A DNA stretch of 5,799 nucleotides, from NCBI GenBank assembly GCA_027020325.1, contig JALUVT010000140.1, forward strand, positions 1 through 5,799, given 5' to 3'. This document shows, one piece after another, positions 1-4,045 of this stretch; position 1 is the first letter of the stretch; each line of letters begins with the position of its first letter. Source of the DNA: a bacterium (lineage in GTDB: Bacteria > Patescibacteriota > 4484-211). Made by a program: the position numbers and the translations under genes. A model generated the notes under the pieces. That model was given only the letters and a program-made list of their open reading frames with translations, was not told where the DNA came from and ran no database searches.

Positions 1-56
1 ACATACCCTGTTCTTTCAAGAGCATCTATTTGATTAGTTTTAGTAAATTTGACCAT
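1..56 (-). CDS. possible 5' end of a gene running out of the window
   Basis: Reading the minus strand from an ATG at 56, 18 codons are open to the window edge (MVKFTKTNQIDALERTGY...). An in-frame TAA lies seven codons upstream, so this ATG is the only ATG available. I do not recognise the peptide; it is polar and could begin a soluble protein. The start overlaps by 17 bases the end (TAA at 42-40) of a broken reading frame in another phase, which would fit translational coupling in a minus-strand gene series. No clear ribosome binding site is visible. With only 18 codons, chance openness cannot be excluded. Confidence 0.3.
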   Translation of the reverse strand, partial: MVKFTKTNQIDALERTGY

Positions 57-180
57 TTTTTCTAAAAGAATTACTTAAAGCTTCAACAAGTTTAAGTATA
101 AATCTTAAAGCTGTTTCGTCTATGGTTATTTTTTATTCACCGATAGTTATACTAAGCATCTCATTACAGTTATACCGCAT
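40..180 (-). pseudogene. short minus-strand reading frame interrupted by one TAA
   Basis: In one minus-strand frame, an ATG at 180 (or a second at 159) gives MRYNCNEMLSITIGE. A TAA at 135-133 follows, and then the same frame continues as KITIDETALRFILKLVEA and ends in a TAA at 42-40. After the stop the peptide looks protein-like: a short beta-like stretch, then an amphipathic helix. It could be a small gene with one nonsense mutation, a shorter gene using a rare start after the stop, or chance in AT-rich DNA. I recognise no family. It lies downstream of the NTPase gene on the same strand and overlaps the start of the next possible gene. Confidence 0.25.
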
Positions 181-251
181 TAATATTATTTATTACTCAA
201 TAAGGTCAATCAAGCTTTAAATTACCGAAGGATTCTACAAAAATTATAAAT

Positions 252-2078
252 TTAAAGCCAATATACCTCCTTGGGTAAAATCACTAATTCTTCAGGAATA
301 CCCAACTCAACTAATTCTCTACGAGGGGGTATACTCCCCGCACAGAAATTATCAACTGAAAGAGCCTCTACTAAATCAGCAAAATTATCCCCAACTCTTA
401 ATCTTCCTGCCACTAACTTTAGCAAAAGGGAAGTCCTACGCCTTTCTTTGAAATCAAGAACAACCTGAGGAACGTTTGAAAAGAAAGCTTGTTCAAAAAG
501 TAAGTTAAAAGTATTTTCTAGCTCGGACAATAATCTAGTAAGACTTTCTTCATAATTATGATACTCTCTTATAATATCAAATTCTTGATATTGTAATGGA
601 GGATTATTTAATATTTCTTGTATCTTAATAAACACAGGGCCTAAAGGAGTATTTTTAGTAGAAACAGGAACCATTAGAGCCGGATTTACAAGTGCATCTC
701 CAAGAATAATCAACAATTCGCTTCTTATCTTTTCTTCAAAAAAGCTTAGTTTTTCTGCCAGCTTAGTTACCCACTCATGGCAAACATAAGGATTCCCTAA
801 AGCAGCTAAATAGACAAAAATACTTAGTATCTCTTCTGCTTCTTTTAAGCGTTCATCAAAATCTCCTTCTCTTTTTTCAGCTTCTTGTTCCTCTCTTTTT
901 AGAGAGGGAAAAATATTGAAACGATCTCTTAAAGTTGTTGTGGTATCAAGATGAACTCGTGTAGGACCCCAAGCATCAGGCCAAAAAGGTGTAATCGTAA
1001 CATTAGTTTCACCAAAAGTTTGTATTGTTTGGGCAATTAGTCCAAAGACAGTTTGATTCATCTCGGGCTCTGGGCTATGACCACTAACCAGCAAAAAAAC
1101 TGAATTGGGATATTTTTCAGCAATGCACTCAATATTTTTTTCTAATCTTCCCTTTCGGCTCCAAGATGGAAATTCATCAATTAAGAAAACATGAACAGCA
1201 GCGTCTTCCATCCTTTGCCGTCTTTTTTCTAGCTTTTTTTTAAATAAATCTCGTTTCTCCTCTAATTGTGATCTCCGAGCCGCTGGAGACAATTCAGCGA
1301 AATCAGCAAACTTTATTCCATATACAGATAAAAACGCTTTTACAGGAGCATAACGCTGCTTCCACGCCTCAGATTCTAAACCAATGAACTTCTCATCTTG
1401 CAAAAGTCGTTCAATATACTCAATTATTCTCCGTTCCCTCCCTAATAGAACTTCTTCTTCTAGATTCCCTTTCTCTATAGAAGTACTAACAACTGAACTT
1501 TGAGCATCAAGATAATGCACTTCAACTCCAAGCTCTTCGTCCCTTTTATTCCTAAAAACTAAAACCCCTTCCTCGACCAAAGCCTCCATTATGATCAATG
1601 CCGTACTTTTCCCACAGCGTCGGTAACTAGGGGCAACTACTATGCAAGGTCCATCATCTTTTTGTTCCTGTCTTTGTTCTACCTTTTGTCCCGCTTTTTG
1701 TTCTGGAGAATTCGCTTTTCTTTCTAATCTTTCTAGAGATCGTGAAATCATTTGCAAAAATGTAACAACTAACGGCAAACTACAAGCAAGATAAGTTGAA
1801 TCAGGCAGCTTGGCTCTTTTTAAAAACTTTTCTATATCAACACCCCTATCGGTAAAAAGTTCTTTTTTTACTCTCTCGGCTAAAGATAAATCAAAAGGAA
1901 TAGGCTCGCCCCTATAAAGCTCATCGGCAGTTGCCCCTAATAACTTACTTAATGCATCTATCTCTTTATTTAACGCTCCTCTTAATTGCTCTAAATTATT
2001 TTGTTCATTCTGTTCGGGAGATGCCGGAGATGTATCTTCTGGACTGGGATTCCTTCTACGAAAGGGTATGCCTTTCAT
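252..2078 (-). CDS. P-loop NTPase of AAA+/STAND type, unknown function
   Basis: A 608-residue soluble protein with no signal peptide or membrane segment. Residues 1-30 are rich in Pro, Ser, Glu and Asn and probably disordered. Residues 127-142 are a Gln/Lys/Glu-rich linker before the NTPase core. Walker A is SYRRCGKST with G156, K157 and S158; the usual first glycine is serine (S151). Walker B is VFLIDEF with D301 and E302. FLLVSGHS at 328-335 sits where AAA+/STAND enzymes carry sensor 1. GNPY at 428-431 resembles the GNP motif of STAND-type ATPases. Charged helices near 270-290 and 394-416 may form coiled coils. The C-terminal 200 residues match nothing I know. ATP binding and hydrolysis are well supported; the process it drives is not known. 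It is last in a minus-strand series after two small paralogous genes, which suggests they are its partners. The annotated ATG (2078) has no nearby Shine-Dalgarno; see the start-site finding. Confidence 0.85.
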   Translation of the reverse strand: MKGIPFRRRNPSPEDTSPASPEQNEQNNLEQLRGALNKEIDALSKLLGATADELYRGEPIPFDLSLAERVKKELFTDRGVDIEKFLKRAKLPDSTYLACSLPLVVTFLQMISRSLERLERKANSPEQKAGQKVEQRQEQKDDGPCIVVAPSYRRCGKSTALIIMEALVEEGVLVFRNKRDEELGVEVHYLDAQSSVVSTSIEKGNLEEEVLLGRERRIIEYIERLLQDEKFIGLESEAWKQRYAPVKAFLSVYGIKFADFAELSPAARRSQLEEKRDLFKKKLEKRRQRMEDAAVHVFLIDEFPSWSRKGRLEKNIECIAEKYPNSVFLLVSGHSPEPEMNQTVFGLIAQTIQTFGETNVTITPFWPDAWGPTRVHLDTTTTLRDRFNIFPSLKREEQEAEKREGDFDERLKEAEEILSIFVYLAALGNPYVCHEWVTKLAEKLSFFEEKIRSELLIILGDALVNPALMVPVSTKNTPLGPVFIKIQEILNNPPLQYQEFDIIREYHNYEESLTRLLSELENTFNLLFEQAFFSNVPQVVLDFKERRRTSLLLKLVAGRLRVGDNFADLVEALSVDNFCAGSIPPRRELVELGIPEELVILPKEVYWL

Positions 2079-2097
2079 TTTTAAAATAATATTAGCA

Positions 2098-2106
2098 AAC
2101 CTCTAG
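2098..2106 (-). promoter_or_regulatory. CTAGAGGTT leader motif of the NTPase gene, possible displaced Shine-Dalgarno
   Basis: On the minus strand CTAGAGGTT ends 19 bases before the ATG at 2078, and its AGAGG core (2104-2100) is 21 bases away, too far for normal use. An in-frame ATT at 2090 lies 9 bases from the core, the usual spacing, and would add four residues. The identical nine bases precede the 192-aa gene, where the spacing to ATG is ideal. Either the NTPase starts at ATT, or the motif is a shared relic or regulatory element. Confidence 0.35.
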
Positions 2107-2114
2107 TTTAAATA

Positions 2115-2144
2115 AGTATAACAATATTCGAATGTTTTATACAA
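2115..2144 (-). promoter_or_regulatory. putative sigma70-type promoter of the NTPase gene
   Basis: The minus strand shows TTGTAT (2144-2139), an 18-base spacer, then TATACT (2120-2115), a five-of-six match to the -10 consensus preceded by TG one base away (extended -10). The -35 match is weak, but A/T tracts directly upstream could act as an UP element. Transcription would begin near 2108, giving a leader of about 30 bases that contains the CTAGAGGTT motif near its 5' end. The gene could also be reached by readthrough from the 192-aa gene. Confidence 0.45.
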
Positions 2145-2164
2145 GAATAAAAATTTTTCTTCTT
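2143..2164. repeat. 22-base AT-rich imperfect palindrome
   Basis: Outer arms AAGAA and TTCTT flank AAAAATTTTT, with one mismatched pair between outer arms and centre. It overlaps the -35 hexamer of the NTPase promoter and extends upstream. It could be intrinsically bent DNA, an UP element or a binding site. It is too AT-rich to act as a normal intrinsic terminator. Confidence 0.4.
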
Positions 2165-2277
2165 TTTGCTACTCCACCAATTGACCTACGCTTAAATTAA
2201 TTACATTTTTTAAGATAAGAGATTGGTTTTTGATAACTCAAAAAAGGCAACTTCAAGTATTAACTATAGAAGTGATA

Positions 2278-2856
2278 TTAAAAACCTAGACTTTTTAATA
2301 CAGCCTCAGGGTCCACCTGACCCTGAGCCACTTGCTGTCTCAAATGAGAATCGTAATCTTTTTTAGTAGCAAGTTGAGGATGATAACCTGTTAATCGTTG
2401 ATCTAAATCTTCAAGTACCTCTTCTACCGACAGTCCGCTCCTTTCCGGAGGAAGGTCAATTTCTACCCTTGCCTTACCGTTAGATAATAATAAAACACCT
2501 TTAATTACTCCTCCACCGTCCTGTTCCCATGTAAAACTAAATTTATTAAGATTAAGGCTATTATCATCATTGTAATAATAATAAATCATTATTTGCTCAT
2601 TATCTCCCGGATTAAGGATAAGAACTTCTGTTTCCCCATCTAATCGAGAATGAGAAGCAATGGCTCTTAACCTCCCTGGGCCATCAGAAAGCCGCGCTTC
2701 AACGATCTGAGTGTCAGCAACATTTTTCACTACATAAACAGGGACACCATCTGAAACTTCGTCTTTTCGCTGAAAGAAGTGCATAATAATTTTTCGCCAG
2801 CTAGTATAATATCTTTTAAAAAGATCCCTTCTTATTTCGCCGTTTATTGTTTCCAT
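2278..2856 (-). CDS. 192-residue protein of unknown family, paralogue of the 220-residue neighbour
   Basis: A soluble protein with no signal peptide, membrane segment or recognised domain. The N-terminal helix (residues 4-24) has the pattern I-x-R-x2-F-x-R-Y-x3-W-x-K-I, which the neighbouring 220-residue protein also shows at 27-42. The middle is beta-rich, with a YYYY stretch near 92. Residues 117-158 contain IKGVLLL, then G-x2-V-x3-L-x3-DQ-x-L-x2-Y with D152, Q153 and Y158, again matching the neighbour. A tail of about 34 charged residues after Y158 is absent from the paralogue. The ATG at 2856 is well supported: AGAGG lies 8 bases upstream. It sits 99 bases after the 220-aa gene and 199 bases before the NTPase, all on one strand, so joint expression is likely. 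Function is unknown; an NTPase partner or subunit is an inference from context. Confidence 0.8.
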   Translation of the reverse strand: METINGEIRRDLFKRYYTSWRKIIMHFFQRKDEVSDGVPVYVVKNVADTQIVEARLSDGPGRLRAIASHSRLDGETEVLILNPGDNEQIMIYYYYNDDNSLNLNKFSFTWEQDGGGVIKGVLLLSNGKARVEIDLPPERSGLSVEEVLEDLDQRLTGYHPQLATKKDYDSHLRQQVAQGQVDPEAVLKSLGF

Positions 2857-2864
2857 CTGCGGAA

Positions 2865-2869
2865 CCTCT
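2865..2869 (-). promoter_or_regulatory. Shine-Dalgarno site of the 192-aa gene
   Basis: AGAGG on the minus strand with an 8-base spacer to the ATG at 2856. It is the only well-placed ribosome binding site among the complete genes here and fixes this start. It lies inside CTAGAGGTT, repeated exactly in the NTPase leader. Confidence 0.65.
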
Positions 2870-2902
2870 AGAGTTTATGGAGCTTTTATTTTCGGGGAGC
2901 TT

Positions 2903-2930
2903 AACATAAAAAATTTTTATAAATTGTTAA
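2903..2930 (-). promoter_or_regulatory. weak internal promoter candidate before the 192-aa gene
   Basis: TTAACA (2930-2925, five of six to consensus), a 16-base spacer, then TATGTT (2908-2903, four of six) on the minus strand. In such AT-rich DNA this can occur by chance. If real, the transcript would start near 2896 with a leader of about 40 bases holding the AGAGG site. A direct repeat, AAGCTCC on the minus strand (2896-2902 and 2879-2885), lies in the presumed start region and first transcribed bases. Confidence 0.3.
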
Positions 2931-2955
2931 AAGCTAGTTTTTCCTCCTTCTCTGG

Positions 2956-3618
2956 CTATGTCCATAAACGCCTATATGCTCTTAACTGTTGATCAAAAGA
3001 ATCAAGTAATCGCTTCACATCACTTCCCTTGTACCGAGGTGCGTCAATATTTACTATTGCCCTCTCCCTTCCATCAGGCAAATACAAAACACCACTTATT
3101 CTTTCCAACCCATCTTCTTCCACCAACTCGAACCCCAATAAATTCTGGTTTTCAGAGTAATAAACTCTTAAGCTTTTTTCTCCGATGGGGTTGAAAACAT
3201 ATACCGTCATTCCTGGTCCATCTATTCGAGCAACCAGCTCTCTTACAGAATTTATCCCTTCTTCATCTCTTTCAGAACCCCCTCTTCTTTCAAATAGAAT
3301 ATTAATACCTGTGCTATGATATAAATTAGAGAAAGATGACATTACAAGTCCTGTTTCTTTATCCTTATCATCCTTATCCCCTTCCAATGATGTTATCTCT
3401 GGTTGGTCCCTTTTAAATGATATTTCAAGTTGTTGTACTTTGCCTCCTCTTTCCTTCTCCGTCTCAAAGATAACTTGCATTAATTCTTGCATAATTTTTC
3501 CCCAGTCGTTTCGATACCTCTCAAAAACCTCCCTCTCTATTTTTCCTGCTATCCTCCTTAATTTTAATAACTCTGATCTTTCAGGTGTAATTGCTGAAGA
3601 AGCCTTTCTTTTTACCAT
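2956..3618 (-). CDS. 220-residue protein of unknown family, paralogue of the 192-residue neighbour
   Basis: A soluble, charged protein with no signal peptide or membrane segment. Residues 17-45 form a helix with the I-x-R-x2-F-x-R-Y-x3-W-x-K-I pattern shared with the downstream 192-residue protein. Residues 52-90 are a highly charged insert (Lys/Glu/Asp) with no counterpart there. The C-terminal half (about 143-215) matches it again: a beta-rich stretch with NP and YYSE, then ISGVLYLPDGRER, then G-x2-V-x3-L-x3-DQ-x-L-x2-Y with D209, Q210 and Y215. The protein ends five residues later, without the paralogue's tail. The ATG at 3618 has no Shine-Dalgarno, but a strong promoter places the transcript start about 14 bases upstream, so a short-leader mRNA is likely. 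It is the first gene of the minus-strand series and diverges from thrS across the insertion-sequence remnant. AGA/AGG arginine codons are common, unlike in thrS. Function unknown. Confidence 0.8.
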   Translation of the reverse strand: MVKRKASSAITPERSELLKLRRIAGKIEREVFERYRNDWGKIMQELMQVIFETEKERGGKVQQLEISFKRDQPEITSLEGDKDDKDKETGLVMSSFSNLYHSTGINILFERRGGSERDEEGINSVRELVARIDGPGMTVYVFNPIGEKSLRVYYSENQNLLGFELVEEDGLERISGVLYLPDGRERAIVNIDAPRYKGSDVKRLLDSFDQQLRAYRRLWT

Positions 3619-3638
3619 AAATTTATTTACTCAATTCA

Positions 3639-3667
3639 ATTATAATCCACCCACCAACATCTCGCAA
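3639..3667 (-). promoter_or_regulatory. sigma70-type promoter of the 220-aa gene and probably the whole minus-strand series
   Basis: The minus strand has TTGCGA (3667-3662, four of six to TTGACA), exactly 17 bases, then a perfect TATAAT (3644-3639). Initiation would fall near 3632, about 14 bases before the ATG at 3618. The -35 box is 13 bases outside the tip of the insertion-sequence remnant, so the promoter belongs to the host side of the junction. Confidence 0.65.
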
Positions 3668-3680
3668 GAATAAAATGTGC

Positions 3681-3693
3681 GGTGTCCCGGACA
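3681..3693. repeat. candidate terminal inverted-repeat tip of the insertion sequence
   Basis: GGTGTCCCGGACA lies 17 bases beyond the transposase stop codon, where an IS end is expected, and begins with GG as many IS ends do. TGTCC and GGACA (3683-3687, 3689-3693) are also inverted repeats of each other around one base, so the tip is itself palindromic. It is markedly more GC-rich than its surroundings. Without the other end the boundary is not proven. Confidence 0.4.
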
Positions 3694-3710
3694 TAGTTTT
3701 CTGAGTAATC

Positions 3711-4028
3711 TTAACGAGTTGGTACAAGCCTAAGGGTCTTTTCTAAATAATAGCGAGGATTTCCGAACATTCCTGGATGGGAAAATCTATAATAAAATTC
3801 ACAGACTAGCTCAGGTAATTTGTCCACAGTAACATGATAATACATTCTTCTGATGAATGTTCACAAAACCCCAAACATCCACTCGATCTCTGAGGTTAAT
3901 TCAAACTCCCACTTTTTATGAACCTCTTTTTGGTGATTAATCGGCCATCATTGATCTATCCCTCAATATATTCCCGCACTATCGGTGTTAACAGTACTGT
4001 TACTAATTGACAAAACGCATTTTGCGGA
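3711..4028 (-). pseudogene. C-terminal fragment of a DDE transposase (IS1595/ISXO2-like), with three in-frame TGA codons
   Basis: On the minus strand one frame stays homologous-looking over about 105 codons from 4028 to a TAA at 3713-3711. It contains TVNTDSAGIY, then INHQKE, TSEIEWMFG, TFIRRMYYHVT and LPELVCEFYYRFSHPG, and ends in RYYLEKTLRLVPTR. In IS1595-type transposases the second catalytic Asp lies in a TD-x3-Y context and the acidic residue in IE-x-F/W; here these are the Asp at 3983-3981 and the Glu at 3884-3882, 32 residues apart. The frame is broken by TGA at 3965-3963, 3950-3948 and 3863-3861, with no TAA, TAG or frameshift. The N-terminal part is missing; an in-frame TAA closes the frame at 4031-4029. 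It is non-functional under the standard code. Transposase identity is fairly firm; the family is from memory of motif patterns. Confidence 0.65.
3989..4002. promoter_or_regulatory. 14-base perfect palindrome just upstream of the thrS -35 box, possible operator
   Basis: TAACAGTACTGTTA is a perfect inverted repeat ending 4 bases before TTGACA. The overlapping heptamer GTTAACA (3987-3993) recurs at 4039-4045, touching the thrS start codon, so the promoter is bracketed by two copies. This is the geometry of a repressor or activator site, but the region also lies within the transposase remnant, so it may be coincidental. Confidence 0.35.
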
Positions 4029-4035
4029 TTATAAA
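4007..4035 (+). promoter_or_regulatory. near-consensus sigma70-type promoter of thrS
   Basis: A perfect TTGACA (4007-4012), exactly 17 bases, then TATAAA (4030-4035). Initiation is expected at about 4041-4043, only 3-5 bases before the ATG at 4046, so thrS mRNA would be leaderless or nearly so. The -35 box and most of the spacer lie inside the transposase remnant on the opposite strand. A small CGCA/TGCG inverted repeat (4016-4026) sits in the spacer. Confidence 0.7.
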
Positions 4036-4045
4036 CAGGTTAACA

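Larger units (their letters stand above)
3681..4028 (-). mobile_element. remnant of an insertion sequence, one end only
   Basis: The segment runs from an inverted-repeat-like tip at 3681 to the point where transposase homology stops, next to the thrS promoter. It holds the last third of a DDE transposase and its short 3' flank. The partner end and the first two thirds of the transposase are absent, so the element cannot move by itself. It lies between divergent genes of different composition. By its transposase it resembles the IS1595/ISXO2 group, a tentative assignment. No target-site duplication can be tested because the other end is gone. Confidence 0.6.

Noticed and set aside
2120..2195. 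tRNA-like pieces on the minus strand: a D-arm-like GTCAATTGGTGGAG and a T-loop-like TTCGAAT
   Set aside because: The D stem does not pair, the T stem cannot form five pairs around the loop, spacing between the pieces is too long, and no acceptor stem or anticodon arm is present.
2240..2273. Intrinsic terminator after the 192-aa gene on the minus strand (ACTTC/GAAGT stem followed by six T)
   Set aside because: The stem is only five AT-rich pairs with a 14-base loop, and four bases separate it from the T run; too weak to call.
3842..3860. Hairpin ACATTC/GAATGT
   Set aside because: It lies within the conserved transposase coding fragment and is short; likely incidental.
4037..4039. AGG as Shine-Dalgarno for thrS
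   Set aside because: It is weak, and it would lie upstream of the transcript start predicted from TTGACA-17-TATAAA.
3694..4045. T-box leader or thrS-type translational operator upstream of thrS
   Set aside because: No T-box core motif or specifier stem is seen; the region is transposase sequence on the other strand, and the best promoter leaves almost no leader.
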